DNA from: Microbulbifer sp. A4B17 | GTDB lineage: Bacteria > Pseudomonadota > Gammaproteobacteria > Pseudomonadales > Cellvibrionaceae | Length of the DNA: 64,000 bases | Direction: 5' to 3' | Assembly (NCBI RefSeq): GCF_003076275.1 | Contig: NZ_CP029064.1 | Span: 2,986,501-3,050,500, forward strand | Part shown: positions 11,601 to 21,435 of the stretch, piece after piece | Layout of the letters: every line of letters begins with the position of its first letter | Numbering within the stretch: the stretch's first letter is position 1 | Notes under the pieces: generated by a model | Database searches by the model: none | The model's input: only the letters and a program-made list of their open reading frames with translations | What the model was told of the DNA's origin: nothing | Made by a program: the position numbers and the translations under genes

Positions 11601-12377
11601 TCAAACTGCCCGGGGGAATAATCTGAAAAAGTTTTCTGAGGTGATTTCGGCCAGCTCTTCGTAGGGAATACCGCGTAAATCAGCGATAAATTCCGCCACT
11701 TCACGCACATAGGCCGGAATATTGGGCTTACCCCGATAGGGCACTGGGGCCAAATAAGGGGAGTCGGTCTCAACGAGTAACCGATCCAAAGGCAGCCTGC
11801 GGGCGACATCCCGCAGCTCCTCGGCATTTTTAAAGGTCACGATACCGGACAAAGAAATATAATAATTGAGATCCAGGGCAGCCTTGGCCATATCCCAGCT
11901 CTCGGTAAAACAGTGCAGAACACCTGCGGTATTGGTATTACCGTGCTCTTTAATGAGAGCGATAGTATCTTCCCGCGCATCTCTCGTATGCACAATAACC
12001 GGAAGCTCTGCCTGCCCTGCCGCTTTCAGGTGTGCAATAAAGCTCTGCTGCTGGATTTCCTGAGTGTCAGTACTGTAATAGTAATCCAGGCCTGTCTCCC
12101 CCAATGCAACAACATTGGGCTGGTTAGCCATTCCTACCAGTCGCTCAACATCCGCCATGCCGGAGTCGACATCCAGCGGGTGCACACCAACGGAACAGAC
12201 TACGTCCTCGTAGCGGGATGCGATTTCAACAACCGCATCGGCGTTTTCCAGACTGATACCGACACAGAGGAACCTGCCAACACCGCGACTGCGGGCCAGA
12301 TCCAATACAGCATCCAGATCGCCATCAAATTTATCGAGCTTAAGTCTGTCCAGGTGACAGTGAGAATCAACAAGCAT
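11601..12377 (-). CDS. TatD-family metal-dependent hydrolase (YcfH type)
   Basis: Metal-dependent deoxyribonuclease-like hydrolase of 258 residues. The N-terminal metal motif DSHCHLD, GETGLDYYYS, the histidine stretch ELPVIVHTRDA, GVLHCFTES and the C-terminal LVETDSPYLAP follow in the family order. The position, directly after holB and pilZ, is the classic context of the YcfH paralogue in gammaproteobacteria, so the YcfH subtype is favoured over TatD proper. Its start lies 7 bases after the pilZ stop, indicating co-transcription with the replication genes upstream. The cellular substrate of YcfH is not settled. Confidence 0.93.
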   Translation of the reverse strand: MLVDSHCHLDRLKLDKFDGDLDAVLDLARSRGVGRFLCVGISLENADAVVEIASRYEDVVCSVGVHPLDVDSGMADVERLVGMANQPNVVALGETGLDYYYSTDTQEIQQQSFIAHLKAAGQAELPVIVHTRDAREDTIALIKEHGNTNTAGVLHCFTESWDMAKAALDLNYYISLSGIVTFKNAEELRDVARRLPLDRLLVETDSPYLAPVPYRGKPNIPAYVREVAEFIADLRGIPYEELAEITSENFFRLFPRAV

Positions 12378-12384
12378 TAGAGGG

Positions 12385-12750
12385 TTACAACGTATGGGTT
12401 GGGCGGCTGGATTCTAAAGTTCCCGCCAAATGGGTTTCAATCTTGTTTTGGGCGATATTGTCCTTATCGCCAAATTGAACCCCGATACCGGGAGTGCGGT
12501 TGCCCTGGGCACCATTGGGGGTAATCCAGATCACTTTACCGGCAACTGGAATTTTTTCTGGCTCATCCATCAAGCTCAGAAGCAGAAACACCTCATCGCC
12601 AAGGCTGTACGACTTATCGGTACTGATAAACAGGCCACCATTCTTAACGAAGGGCATATAGGCCGCGTAGAGCACAGATTTATCCTGGATTTTCAGTGAC
12701 AGGATGCCGTTGCGGGCACCGCCTCCCATGGCTTTCATGGACAACCTCAA
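12385..12750 (-). CDS. pilZ: PilZ-domain protein, type IV pilus PilZ class
   Basis: Single PilZ domain of 121 residues. The arrangement GGLFISTDKSYSLGDEVFLLLSL followed by VAGKVIWITPNG and GIGVQFGD is that of the stand-alone PilZ next to holB, needed for type IV pilus assembly in Pseudomonas and Xanthomonas. The N-terminal RxxxR c-di-GMP-binding motif is absent, as in other members of this class, so it likely works by protein contact and not by ligand binding. It lies between holB and tatD. Confidence 0.92.
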   Translation of the reverse strand: MRLSMKAMGGGARNGILSLKIQDKSVLYAAYMPFVKNGGLFISTDKSYSLGDEVFLLLSLMDEPEKIPVAGKVIWITPNGAQGNRTPGIGVQFGDKDNIAQNKIETHLAGTLESSRPTHTL

Positions 12751-12842
12751 TGTTTATATTTCTAAATGATGCGCTAACTTATCTAAGCCCGCAGCCTGTG
12801 TCCAGGCAGCGCCAATGGCCCCACCCCATTTGTGCAGGACAC

Positions 12843-13868
12843 CTAAGCAAAAAGCTTTGCCCAGCGGATGAATAATTCTTCAAGCAGCAAGCGACGGTTT
12901 GGGTTGGCTGTGCCCAGCAATCCCTTGCGTGCCTGGAGTAAATGATCGTAGAAGGCAAAAACCGGCTGCAGGCTTTGCTCTCCCAACCCCGGCAACCTCT
13001 GCAACAGACTCATTAACTGGGCATCTCCACTGAGATCGCAACTGCGTATCTGCACCATCTGGGTCAGCCAGTGCTGCCAGAAAAGCAGCAGTTGGACCAA
13101 CTCAACCCCCTCGGCTGGTGCTTCCCAACGGCCCGCCGTAGAGACGGCGCTCGCCGTGCCCTGAGCTACAGCATCGAGATCTTTTAAAAACTGCTCGCGT
13201 ACTTCCCTCGGCTTGGGCTCAGCCAGTTCAGCAGCCAATAATGGTGCCCCACCGGCCAGGGTTAAGACTCTCTGTGCCAGCGGCTCTTCCAGCCCATTGC
13301 TGTATAACCACTGTAGCGCGATCTCTTCAGTTGGAGGTGGAAAAGCAATGGATTGACAACGACTTCTAATCGTTGGCAGAAGACCCATGGGGGCATCGGT
13401 GATCAGCACAAAGATAACGGAAGCTGCAGGCTCTTCAAGGTTTTTCAACAAAGCATTGGCTGCATTGATATTCATCGCCTCCGCAGGCGACAAACAAACC
13501 AGGCGCGCCCCGCCCCGCCCACTGGTACGGGAAACGAAGTTGCCCAGTTGGCGGATTTGCTCCACTTTCAAAGGTCCACCGGGCTTTTCAGGTTCAACTT
13601 GTAGGAAATCAGGATGCGAGCCAGCCATCCACAACCGACAATCCTTACACTCTCCACAAGCCTGACCTGCCCTCGGTTGTTCACATAGGGCCAACGCAGT
13701 AAAAGCAGCCGCGAATTGTCGCTTCCCCAACCCCTCCGGGCCGGTCAGCAGTAAAGCGTGCGGGCAGCGGCCCGCCTGCAACTGCAAAACCAATCTCTGC
13801 CATTGCTCGAAGTGCCAGGGTAAAGGTACCGGTATCGATTTATACTCAAAAGTTTCAGGCACAGACAT
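12843..13868 (-). CDS. holB: DNA polymerase III subunit delta'
   Basis: Clamp-loader subunit, 341 residues from the chosen ATG (MSVPETFEY); an in-frame TTG three codons earlier is possible but less likely. The P-loop LLTGPEGLGKRQFA, the four-cysteine zinc module (CEQ...CGECKDCRLW) and the SRC motif IRSRCQSIAFP mark a delta'-type AAA+ protein. It acts with HolA and DnaX to load the beta clamp. It lies downstream of tmk, the usual arrangement. Confidence 0.94.
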   Translation of the reverse strand: MSVPETFEYKSIPVPLPWHFEQWQRLVLQLQAGRCPHALLLTGPEGLGKRQFAAAFTALALCEQPRAGQACGECKDCRLWMAGSHPDFLQVEPEKPGGPLKVEQIRQLGNFVSRTSGRGGARLVCLSPAEAMNINAANALLKNLEEPAASVIFVLITDAPMGLLPTIRSRCQSIAFPPPTEEIALQWLYSNGLEEPLAQRVLTLAGGAPLLAAELAEPKPREVREQFLKDLDAVAQGTASAVSTAGRWEAPAEGVELVQLLLFWQHWLTQMVQIRSCDLSGDAQLMSLLQRLPGLGEQSLQPVFAFYDHLLQARKGLLGTANPNRRLLLEELFIRWAKLFA

Positions 13869-13916
13869 CAGCCACAAGTCTTATCATTTGAAAATAGATT
13901 CTGGGGGCAAGATAGC

Positions 13917-14537
13917 TTAAAGCAACAGCTCCAATTGCCTGGCTAGGTCCACCTGCACCTTCTCCAGAGATTGGCTGGCATCAACAATTGCATAACGGGC
14001 AGGTGCCGCTTCAGCTCGCTCGCGATATGCCGCGCGCACCCGCTGGAAGAACGCCAAATGCTCACTCTCAAAACGATCTGCTTCCCCGGTGCGTGCGGCT
14101 CGCTGCAGCCCCACTTCCGGGTCGAGATCCAAAAGGAGTACTTTATCTGGGCGCAAATCCCCTTGAACTGTCTGCTCCAACTGCTCGATTAACTGTCGAT
14201 CCAGTTTGCGACCGCCACCTTGATAGGCATAGGTAGCATCGGTGAAGCGATCACAGATTACCCAATCCCCACGTTTTAACGCGGGTAGTATAACCTGAGA
14301 CAGATGTTGTGCGCGGGCGGCAAACACCATCAATAATTCTGCCGTGGGGTCAACCGATTCATCCCGTTTTGCCAGTAACAGCTCGCGCAGCTGTTCAGCC
14401 AACGGGGTGCCACCCGGCTCCCGGGTTTGGATAAACTTTATATTGTGCTTTTTGAGCCACTCGGTAATGAAGAGTAAGTTGGTGGATTTCCCCACTCCCT
14501 CTACACCCTCGAGGGTAATGAACTTGCCGTGCGACAC
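13917..14537 (-). CDS. tmk: Thymidylate kinase
   Basis: dTMP kinase of 206 residues, making dTDP for DNA synthesis. The P-loop [11 protein letters not shown] is at residue 8, the DRX motif is in [16 protein letters not shown], and [14 protein letters not shown] is the substrate-binding stretch. LID-region arginines are present in [14 protein letters not shown]. The start codon overlaps the mltG stop by one base, so translation is coupled in the run pabC-mltG-tmk-holB. Confidence 0.96.
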   Translation of the reverse strand: MSHGKFITLEGVEGVGKSTNLLFITEWLKKHNIKFIQTREPGGTPLAEQLRELLLAKRDESVDPTAELLMVFAARAQHLSQVILPALKRGDWVICDRFTDATYAYQGGGRKLDRQLIEQLEQTVQGDLRPDKVLLLDLDPEVGLQRAARTGEADRFESEHLAFFQRVRAAYRERAEAAPARYAIVDASQSLEKVQVDLARQLELLL

Positions 14538-15604
14538 TAATCCTTTCCTTTTGCCGGACTCGAGCGGTAATCCGCTCGTCTTTTCAGCTGATACTCCCGC
14601 ACCGCACGGTTGTGCTCTGTCAGAGTCGCTGAAAAATGATGGGACCCATCTCCTTTACCGACAAAATACAAACTTTTACCGGGCTTCGGATTTAAAGCGG
14701 CCCGAATTGCCGCTCGCCCAGGCAGGGCAATCGGCGTGGGAGGAAGGCCATTGATAACATAGGTGTTATAAGGTGTTGGCTGGCGCAGATGGGTTCGGGT
14801 CAAATTTCCATCAAATTCCTCACCCAGACCATAAATAACAGTGGGGTCTGTCTGCAAGCGCATGCCTTTGTTGAGCCTGCGCACAAAAACACCCGCTATT
14901 TCACTGCGCTCGGAAGGCTGCCCAGTCTCTTTTTCGATAATCGAAGCCATGATTAAAGCTTCATAGGGAGACTTATAGGGAAGATCATCCCCTTTTGACC
15001 GCCACTCCTCATCCAAAACTTTCTGCATCCGGTCATAGGCCTGGCGCAGCAACTCAATATCTGTGGTGCCGGAACGGTAAACGTAGGTGTCTGGGAAAAT
15101 CCATCCCTCAGCCTCATCTTCCTTTAAGCCCAGGGCCCGGGCAGCGGCACTGACATCACTACCCGCCTCGGACTGAACAATACTTTCGCCGGAGCGGATT
15201 TGTTGCAGGGCCTGGCGGAAAGTCCAGCCTTCCAACAGGGTAACCCGGTAGCGAGTGACCTCGCCGCGATTCAGGCGCGCAATCAGATCCCGGGCATTAC
15301 TGCCAAAGGGAACCAGGTACTCGCCGGAATGAATTTCTGTTGTGCCTTCCCAATAGGCGTAGGCGAGAAGTATCTGCGGCCACTGGATAACGCCCTCTCC
15401 CTGGAGGCTTCGCAGCGTCCGGGACAGGCTTCCGCCCTTCTCCACCTGAAGCTTAAGCCCCTCTTGAGCAATTGGCAGAGGAGATTCCAGGGCTTCCTTT
15501 GCCACGTACAGAGATGCAACTGCAACCAGGCTGGCCAATACCAGCCCGCTAAAAAACAGCTTCAATACCCTCCAAGCGAAACTCGCTTGCTTTTTCTTCA
15601 CCAC
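14537..15604 (-). CDS. mltG: Endolytic murein transglycosylase MltG
   Basis: Inner-membrane lytic transglycosylase of 355 residues that cuts nascent glycan strands and sets their length. A single N-terminal helix ([19 protein letters not shown]) anchors it, followed by a LysM-like region and the YceG domain. The catalytic glutamate lies in [10 protein letters not shown] around residue 220, with DPTVIYGLG and [16 protein letters not shown] as conserved blocks. It overlaps pabC at its 5' end by 7 bases and tmk by one, as part of a tightly packed operon. Confidence 0.95.
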   Translation of the reverse strand: MVKKKQASFAWRVLKLFFSGLVLASLVAVASLYVAKEALESPLPIAQEGLKLQVEKGGSLSRTLRSLQGEGVIQWPQILLAYAYWEGTTEIHSGEYLVPFGSNARDLIARLNRGEVTRYRVTLLEGWTFRQALQQIRSGESIVQSEAGSDVSAAARALGLKEDEAEGWIFPDTYVYRSGTTDIELLRQAYDRMQKVLDEEWRSKGDDLPYKSPYEALIMASIIEKETGQPSERSEIAGVFVRRLNKGMRLQTDPTVIYGLGEEFDGNLTRTHLRQPTPYNTYVINGLPPTPIALPGRAAIRAALNPKPGKSLYFVGKGDGSHHFSATLTEHNRAVREYQLKRRADYRSSPAKGKD

Positions 15605-16350
15605 AATTTATCCAATATCAGCTTCTGCAGCCTGCGGGTCTCTGAGCCCACAGACCAATTCTTGTAACCGATTACCTCTACCACTGGTAATACACCCCGA
15701 ACACTGTTGCAGAGGGCCAGTTCATCGGCCTCACAGAGTTCCGTAAGATCCATATCCCGCTCTTTCCAGTGGATTTGACCCAAAAGCCATTGCCGCATCA
15801 CACCGTGGACACCGCAACGGTGGAGGGCTGGGGTCACCCACTCCCTACCGTATCTGGCCAGGATATTACAGCGCAGACTTTCGATTACCCTTCCCGCAGA
15901 GTCCAGCATCAATCCATCGAGAAATTGCCCCACTGGCAGCTCCGCTTTCGCCGTATTATATCGATTGCGGAGTAAAGTTTTGCTGCCCTGGTTCGAATTA
16001 CCGCCTATGGGCAGGCTCGTAGAACAGGGAAACAGCCTGACTCCCAGCTGCCACTCAGAACCCATATCCAGTGGCCGAAGTGTCAGATCCCAGAATTTTC
16101 GCCCGCTCACAATACCCATGCGCAGGCGGGCAATCGCCTCAGGCCAGCGGCAACCAGCTGCCAATTTTAGTGTCGATTGCTCGATATCGCCCAGGCAAGC
16201 CTTATCCAGCATACCGGAACGCTCCAGGCGAGCTCGGTGTAAAGACCAAAGCGGCAGACTTTTGTTGTGACAGCGCATTGTTTCGAGGATTCCATCCGCG
16301 TAATCAGCGTCATCTGGCAACTGATCAACGGCCAGCCCCCGAGCGTACAT
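15598..16350 (-). CDS. pabC: Aminodeoxychorismate lyase
   Basis: Fold-type IV PLP enzyme that releases pyruvate from aminodeoxychorismate to give p-aminobenzoate for folate. From the chosen ATG (MYARGLAVD) it is 250 residues; an ATG 18 bases upstream is also possible. The block YADGILETMRCHN matches the D-G-x-F-E-T-M signature, the likely PLP lysine is in GSKTLLRNRYN, and the cofactor glutamate is in GRVIESLRCNIL. The order fabF-pabC-mltG matches other gammaproteobacteria. The N-terminal signature is somewhat divergent. Confidence 0.88.
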   Translation of the reverse strand: MYARGLAVDQLPDDADYADGILETMRCHNKSLPLWSLHRARLERSGMLDKACLGDIEQSTLKLAAGCRWPEAIARLRMGIVSGRKFWDLTLRPLDMGSEWQLGVRLFPCSTSLPIGGNSNQGSKTLLRNRYNTAKAELPVGQFLDGLMLDSAGRVIESLRCNILARYGREWVTPALHRCGVHGVMRQWLLGQIHWKERDMDLTELCEADELALCNSVRGVLPVVEVIGYKNWSVGSETRRLQKLILDKLW

Positions 16351-16413
16351 TTGAGGCAACGGGCCCATGGAATCCTCGGCGTAGATACGCCCACCATAGG
16401 GTGGGCACAGGGG

Positions 16414-17655
16414 TCAGACCCGTTTGAAAATCAGCGATCCGTTGGTTCCACCGAATCCAAAGGAGTTGGAAAGGACTGCATTAATCGCCATTGGCTGGGC
16501 CTCTTGGGGCACCAGGTTGATACCGGCACAGGCCTCATCCGGGGAGAAGAGATTGATGGTGGGGGGCGCAACCTGGTCGCGCAGCGCCATTACCGAGAAC
16601 ACAGCCTCAATCGCTCCAGCAGCTCCCAGCAGGTGGCCAGTCATCGACTTGGTGGAGCTCACGGCAAGAGAGTCTGTCGTTCCCTCAAACACTTTTTTAA
16701 CCGCCAGAATCTCAGCCTTATCCCCCAGTACCGTCGAGGTACCGTGAGCATTGATATATTGGATATCACTGGGGTTCATGCCGGAATCTTTCAGAGCATT
16801 CTCCATTGAGAGAGCAGCACCAGCACCATCTTCCGGCGGGGAAGTCATATGGTAAGCATCACCACTCATGCCAAAGCCGGCAACTTCTGCATAAATCTTG
16901 GCTCCGCGAGCTTTTGCACTTTCGTACTCTTCCAAAACGAGTACTGCAGAACCCTCGCCCAATACAAAGCCATCGCGGTCCTTATCCCAGGGACGACTGG
17001 CAGATTGCGGATCATCATTGCGGGTAGACAGTGCCCTGGCTGCACAGAAGCCACCAAGCCCTACCGGGGTGGTAACCATTTCCGCACCGCCACACACCAT
17101 CACATCGGCATCACCATACTGAATTGCACGGACACCCAGGCCAATCGCGTGAGTTCCCGTGGTGCAGGCTGTTGTGACTGCAAGGTTGGGGCCCTTGAAG
17201 CCATATTTAATGGACAGGTTGCCCGCAACCATATTAATAATCGCTCCAGGCACAAAGAAAGGTGATACACGGCGAGGACCCTTCTCTGCGATCAACAGAG
17301 CATTATCTTCAATTGCCAGGATGCCACCCATACCGGAGCCGATACAAGTGCCCACACGGGGGCCCATTTCTTCAGTCACTTCCAGGCCGCTGTCTTGCAT
17401 TGCCTGCATACCGGCAACCAGCCCGTACTGCAAAAAAGTGTCCATCTTGCGCGCTTCTTTTGCGGGCATATATGGTGTGGGATCAAAACCTTTTACAGTA
17501 GCGGCGAAGCGGGTTGAAAAAGCCGAGACATCAAATGTATCAATCGGAGCAGCGCCATTAGCTCCCTGTAGTACCCCAGACCAAGTATCCTCTAGGATGT
17601 TACCTAACGGGCTAACGGCTCCCATTCCGGTTACAACAACTCTTCTGTGCGACAC
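16414..17655 (-). CDS. fabF: Beta-ketoacyl-ACP synthase II
   Basis: Condensing enzyme elongating acyl-ACP with malonyl-ACP. The catalytic triad is complete: Cys in [12 protein letters not shown], His in [11 protein letters not shown] and His in [12 protein letters not shown]; the C-terminal [10 protein letters not shown] loop is present. I chose the GTG at 17655 (protein begins [18 protein letters not shown]) because a strong GGGGGGAG ribosome site lies just upstream and the family normally starts there; an ATG 14 codons earlier would add unrelated residues. It follows acpP with a terminator hairpin between, so partial read-through or separate transcripts are likely. Confidence 0.96.
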   Translation of the reverse strand: MSHRRVVVTGMGAVSPLGNILEDTWSGVLQGANGAAPIDTFDVSAFSTRFAATVKGFDPTPYMPAKEARKMDTFLQYGLVAGMQAMQDSGLEVTEEMGPRVGTCIGSGMGGILAIEDNALLIAEKGPRRVSPFFVPGAIINMVAGNLSIKYGFKGPNLAVTTACTTGTHAIGLGVRAIQYGDADVMVCGGAEMVTTPVGLGGFCAARALSTRNDDPQSASRPWDKDRDGFVLGEGSAVLVLEEYESAKARGAKIYAEVAGFGMSGDAYHMTSPPEDGAGAALSMENALKDSGMNPSDIQYINAHGTSTVLGDKAEILAVKKVFEGTTDSLAVSSTKSMTGHLLGAAGAIEAVFSVMALRDQVAPPTINLFSPDEACAGINLVPQEAQPMAINAVLSNSFGFGGTNGSLIFKRV

Positions 17656-17754
17656 TGCGCTCCCCCCCTGAAATTTTCTGCTACCGTCCATCACCAATGT
17701 AGTTAAAAGAACAACATCCGGTTAGCAGTCACAATTCCTTAGTACCAATAAAAA

Positions 17755-17787
17755 GAAAGCCGCGCTATGAAACATAGGACGGCTTTC
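17755..17787 (-). terminator. Hairpin and T-run after acpP
   Basis: Stem GAAAGCCG/CGGCTTTC with an inner stem CTATG/CATAG and a 2x2 internal loop. On the minus strand it is followed by TTTTTATT. Likely a partial terminator that lowers fabF relative to acpP expression. Confidence 0.7.
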
Positions 17788-17846
17788 AGAATCGCTCAGC
17801 TACGTACAGCATACGGGCTGTCCGTGCCTAAACTACCCAGCAGGAA

Positions 17847-18083
17847 TTAACCAAGGTTGTCCTTGATGTAATCCATTGCCAGCTGAACAGTAGTGATTTT
17901 TTCAGCTTCTTCATCGGGAATTTCAGTCTCGAATTCCTCTTCCAAAGCCATTACCAGCTCAACTGTGTCGAGTGAGTCAGCGCCCAGATCTTCAACAAAA
18001 GAGGCTTCAGGTTTAACATCTTCTTCCTTAACGCCCAGTTGTTCAGCAACGATCTTTTTTACGCGCTCTTCAATGCTGCTCAT
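17847..18083 (-). CDS. acpP: Acyl carrier protein
   Basis: Acidic 78-residue carrier. The 4'-phosphopantetheine serine lies in the invariant motif [12 protein letters not shown]. Size, acidity and position between fabG and fabF are standard. The 226-base gap to fabG, with a promoter-like sequence, suggests additional independent transcription, as needed for such an abundant protein. Confidence 0.98.
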   Translation of the reverse strand: MSSIEERVKKIVAEQLGVKEEDVKPEASFVEDLGADSLDTVELVMALEEEFETEIPDEEAEKITTVQLAMDYIKDNLG

Positions 18084-18201
18084 GATTCAATTTAACTCCT
18101 AGTGGGTAAAAATCTGTTTTAGTCGCTATTGTTTTTTCACCGTATCCAATGTTGTTGGTGATAACGACCGGCTCACACAGCTTTTGGATAATTCAGAGGC
18201 C

Positions 18202-18229
18202 ATTGTACCCCAAGTTTTTCGGGATGTAA
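18202..18229 (-). promoter_or_regulatory. Candidate sigma-70 promoter for acpP
   Basis: On the minus strand TTACAT and TACAAT are separated by 16 bases, about 120 bases before the acpP start, in the long gap between fabG and acpP. Only a consensus match, not tested. Confidence 0.45.
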
Positions 18230-18309
18230 TGTGCGGCCCCTCAACACCATCAGCCAAAACATAAATATCTCTAAAATCAATAAGTTAAAGAGACATTTTG
18301 GAACACAAA

Positions 18310-19065
18310 CTACGCCATGTACATACCGCCGTTGACATGAATCGTCTCACCGGTGACATAGCCTCCCGCATCGCTCGCCAGGAAGGAAACCACCGAAGCA
18401 ATTTCCTCAGGCTTTCCGAGTCTAGCGAGAGGAATCTTACCCAGAAGCAACTCACGTTGCGCTTCAGGCAAGACTTTTGTCATATCAGTATCAATAAAGC
18501 CGGGAGCTACAGTATTTACTGTGATTCCACGGGAGCCGACCTCTGAAGCCAGGGAGCGGGCAAACCCTGCCACACCTGCTTTGGTCGCCGCATAGTTGCT
18601 CTGACCGGCATTACCCATACTGCCAACGACGGAGCTGATATTGATAATCCGCCCCCATCGCGCCTTGGTCATATCGCGCAGGCAAGCCTTACTCATGCGA
18701 TAGACCGCTGTCAAATTCGTATTGACGACTGAATCCCACTCGTCGTCCTTCATGCGCATCAACAAGTTGTCCTTGGTGATGCCAGCATTATTAACCAAGA
18801 TTGCAGGAGCACCAAACTCATTTTTCACCGCAGCATGAAGCTCGGAAATACTTTCAGCACTGGTTACATCCAAAACTTTGCCAGCGCCTGCAATGCCGGC
18901 CTCAGCGAAGCGGGCACTAATTTTTTCAGCGCCGGATTCACTGGTGGCAGTACCAACAACTGTGGCACCCATTCCACCGAGCATATCTGCAATTGCCGCA
19001 CCAATACCGCGGCTTGCACCAGTCACCAAGGCAACTTTACCCTCAAGGGAAATGTGTAGGGTCAT
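18310..19065 (-). CDS. fabG: 3-oxoacyl-ACP reductase
   Basis: NADPH-dependent ketoreductase of fatty-acid synthesis, 251 residues from the ATG at 19065; that ATG sits 8 bases after AAGGAT, better spaced than the GTG two codons earlier. The cofactor loop GASRGIGAAIA, the NNAG motif, the catalytic serine in NISSVVGSMG and YAATKAG are all present, and the end (GETIHVNGGMYMA) is typical of FabG. Confidence 0.96.
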   Translation of the reverse strand: MTLHISLEGKVALVTGASRGIGAAIADMLGGMGATVVGTATSESGAEKISARFAEAGIAGAGKVLDVTSAESISELHAAVKNEFGAPAILVNNAGITKDNLLMRMKDDEWDSVVNTNLTAVYRMSKACLRDMTKARWGRIINISSVVGSMGNAGQSNYAATKAGVAGFARSLASEVGSRGITVNTVAPGFIDTDMTKVLPEAQRELLLGKIPLARLGKPEEIASVVSFLASDAGGYVTGETIHVNGGMYMA

Positions 19066-19109
19066 TCTCACTTATCCTTATTCAACTACTGGACTACTTT
19101 TTGAGCGGC

Positions 19110-20054
19110 TTATACCGCTGTAGCTCGCAGAGCTTCATTAAAGTTACTGGGACTATCGATTGCGTGACAGGAAACACTCCGATCAACACGCTTAATCAGG
19201 CCAGATAAAACTTTGCCCGGGCCACACTCAACCATTTGCTCAACACCAGTGCCAATGATTTTTTGCGCACAGGCAGTCCAGCGAACCGGGCGATATATCT
19301 GCTCGATCATCAGGGCCTTAATTTTTTCTGGTGCAGACTCAATCTCTGCGTGGACATTGTGCACTATAGGTATTTCTGGCGCGTTAAATTCTGTCGCCTC
19401 AATTTGGGGGGTCAATTTTTCCGCTGCCGGACGCATCAGCTCGGTGTGGAATGGCGCACTCACAGGAAGAGGCATAGCCTTCTTTGCGCCAGCTGCTTTA
19501 CAGGCCTCAATAGCGCGCTGTACTGCCGCACTACTGCCGGCGATAACAATCTGGCCGGGAGAGTTGTAGTTAACTGCAGCAACTACTTCACCTTCAGCAG
19601 AAGCAGCACAAGCCTCTTCAACATCTTTATCATCGAGGCCGATAATCGCCGCCATAGCGCCCTCCCCTACGGGGACTGCCTCCTGCATCAAGCGGCCGCG
19701 CTCGCGAACCAGATGAACGGCATCTTTAAATGCCAGAACACCAGAACATACCAATGCAGACCACTCGCCCAGGCTGTGACCAGCCATAAATGCCGGCTGG
19801 GCACCACCACGGGAGCGCCATAGACGATAAAGGGCAACACTGGAGGTCAGTAAGAGAGGCTGGGTGCGCTGGGTGAGATTAATTGCTTCCTGCTCGCCAT
19901 TTTGGCACAGGTCCCAGAGGTCGTAGCCGAGCACGTCAGAAGCTTCGGCAAAGGTCGCTTGAATCTCAGACGCCTCTTGGGCAATCTCAGAGAGCATACC
20001 TATTTTCTGGGAGCCCTGCCCCGGAAAGACAAATGCGAGTGCGGCATTGGTCAT
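19110..20054 (-). CDS. fabD: Malonyl-CoA:ACP transacylase
   Basis: Loads malonate onto ACP; 314 residues. The N-terminal FPGQGSQKIGML, the nucleophile serine in GHSLGEWSALV, the conserved arginine in VRERGRLMQEAVP and the catalytic histidine in SAPFHTELM are all present. It lies between plsX and fabG with short gaps. No fabH precedes it here, unlike the plsX-fabH-fabD order in E. coli. Confidence 0.96.
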   Translation of the reverse strand: MTNAALAFVFPGQGSQKIGMLSEIAQEASEIQATFAEASDVLGYDLWDLCQNGEQEAINLTQRTQPLLLTSSVALYRLWRSRGGAQPAFMAGHSLGEWSALVCSGVLAFKDAVHLVRERGRLMQEAVPVGEGAMAAIIGLDDKDVEEACAASAEGEVVAAVNYNSPGQIVIAGSSAAVQRAIEACKAAGAKKAMPLPVSAPFHTELMRPAAEKLTPQIEATEFNAPEIPIVHNVHAEIESAPEKIKALMIEQIYRPVRWTACAQKIIGTGVEQMVECGPGKVLSGLIKRVDRSVSCHAIDSPSNFNEALRATAV

Positions 20055-20105
20055 AAGATATCCTTAACCTAAATGTGGCTGATTTCAGTAAGGGAGAACG
20101 GCTTC

Positions 20106-21164
20106 TTAGCCTTCATCCATGGAGCGTCTCTCGCCGGATTGTGCCATAGCAGCATCGACCCTGGCGGCCAGGTCAGCATCGGCACACTCCTTCGCCGTAA
20201 CCATCGCCCGATAAAAAGCTTCACTACTGGCACCGCCGTGACTCTTGATCACGTTGCCCTTCACCCCTACAAAGCTGGCGCCATTATAGCGGGCGGGCTC
20301 CACCTGTGTACGCCATTTTCGCAACAGCTTTATGGCCAATTGGCCAAAAAAACGCTTAAAACACCCTCTTTTCTCGATTGTGAACGCTTTTTGACCCATT
20401 AGTCGAATAACACCCTCGGCAGATTTCATCGCGACATTACCCATTAAGCCATCGCAAACAACCACATCTACCGAACCTGTAAAAATATCATGCCCCTCAA
20501 CAAAGCCAACGTAATTTACTCCAGGGTCCGCTTCGAGCAGCTCTGCCGCTCGGCGTATTTCAGCACTACCTTTGTGCGCTTCCGCCCCAATGTTGAGCAG
20601 CGCTACCTTGATATCCTTCACCCCCTTTCGGGCAGTGTGGATGCGCTGGGCTTCAATTCCCATACGGGCAAATTGGAGCAAATCCTCAGCACTGCAGTCC
20701 ACGTTGGCGCCGAGGTCCAAAAGATAGCAAGAACCCGTACCGGAGGGCACAGACTTACCCAGCGCCGGCTTTCTGACACCTTGGATATTGCCAAGAATAC
20801 TGCGACTCAACGCCAGTAAGGCGCCGGTATTTCCGGAGGTCACTGCAGCCTGCACATTTCCCGCCGCAACACTCTTCAACGCCATTGCCATAGTTGAGTC
20901 TCGCTTGTGGCGAACAGCCTGCAGCGGATTACACTCTTGAGTGATGACTTGCTCGCAATGGACAATTTCGAGACGACGGGTAACGCGGCGGCGATGGCGC
21001 TGCAGCTCTTGATGAACCAGAGTTTGAAGCTCTGCGCGCGGGCCAAATAGCTTTAGCTGCGCTTCAGGGAAGTTTTGAAGAAATCTAATACAGGCCGGAA
21101 CGACAGAGCGGGGACCTAAGTCCCCGCCCATTGCATCCACGGCCAATCGCAATTGGCTGGACAA
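20106..21164 (-). CDS. plsX: Phosphate acyltransferase PlsX
   Basis: Converts acyl-ACP to acyl-phosphate for phospholipid synthesis; 352 residues. The start LRLAVDAMGGDLGP, the middle AAVTSGNTGALLALS and VVCDGLMGNVAMKSAEG are the family signatures. The only start in the right place is TTG at 21164, three bases after the rpmF stop, so translation is likely coupled to rpmF. fabH, normally next, is missing here. Confidence 0.95.
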   Translation of the reverse strand: MSSQLRLAVDAMGGDLGPRSVVPACIRFLQNFPEAQLKLFGPRAELQTLVHQELQRHRRRVTRRLEIVHCEQVITQECNPLQAVRHKRDSTMAMALKSVAAGNVQAAVTSGNTGALLALSRSILGNIQGVRKPALGKSVPSGTGSCYLLDLGANVDCSAEDLLQFARMGIEAQRIHTARKGVKDIKVALLNIGAEAHKGSAEIRRAAELLEADPGVNYVGFVEGHDIFTGSVDVVVCDGLMGNVAMKSAEGVIRLMGQKAFTIEKRGCFKRFFGQLAIKLLRKWRTQVEPARYNGASFVGVKGNVIKSHGGASSEAFYRAMVTAKECADADLAARVDAAMAQSGERRSMDEG

Positions 21165-21167
21165 AGC

Positions 21168-21362
21168 TTACTCTTCTTCAGAGCCGCCGCTAACTTCGAT
21201 CACTTTGCGACCACGGTAGAAACCGTCTTTGGTCACATGGTGACGACGGTGCTTTTCACCGGTAGTCGGATCGACGGAAAGGGTAGCACCTGCGCCCAGC
21301 GCATCGTGGGAACGGCGCATACCGCGACGGGAACGAGTCTTCTTGTTTTGTTGAACAGCCAT
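21168..21362 (-). CDS. rpmF: Ribosomal protein bL32
   Basis: Basic 64-residue protein beginning with [20 protein letters not shown], the standard bL32 N-terminus, followed by the usual [10 protein letters not shown] stretch. It is placed between yceD and plsX as in most proteobacteria. Confidence 0.98.
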   Translation of the reverse strand: MAVQQNKKTRSRRGMRRSHDALGAGATLSVDPTTGEKHRRHHVTKDGFYRGRKVIEVSGGSEEE

Positions 21363-21435
21363 TGCTAGCTCCTAAAATAAACAAATTTCGCTGGAACCGG
21401 GGCGCCTACCGGCGAGCCCAAACTCATCGGAAAAT

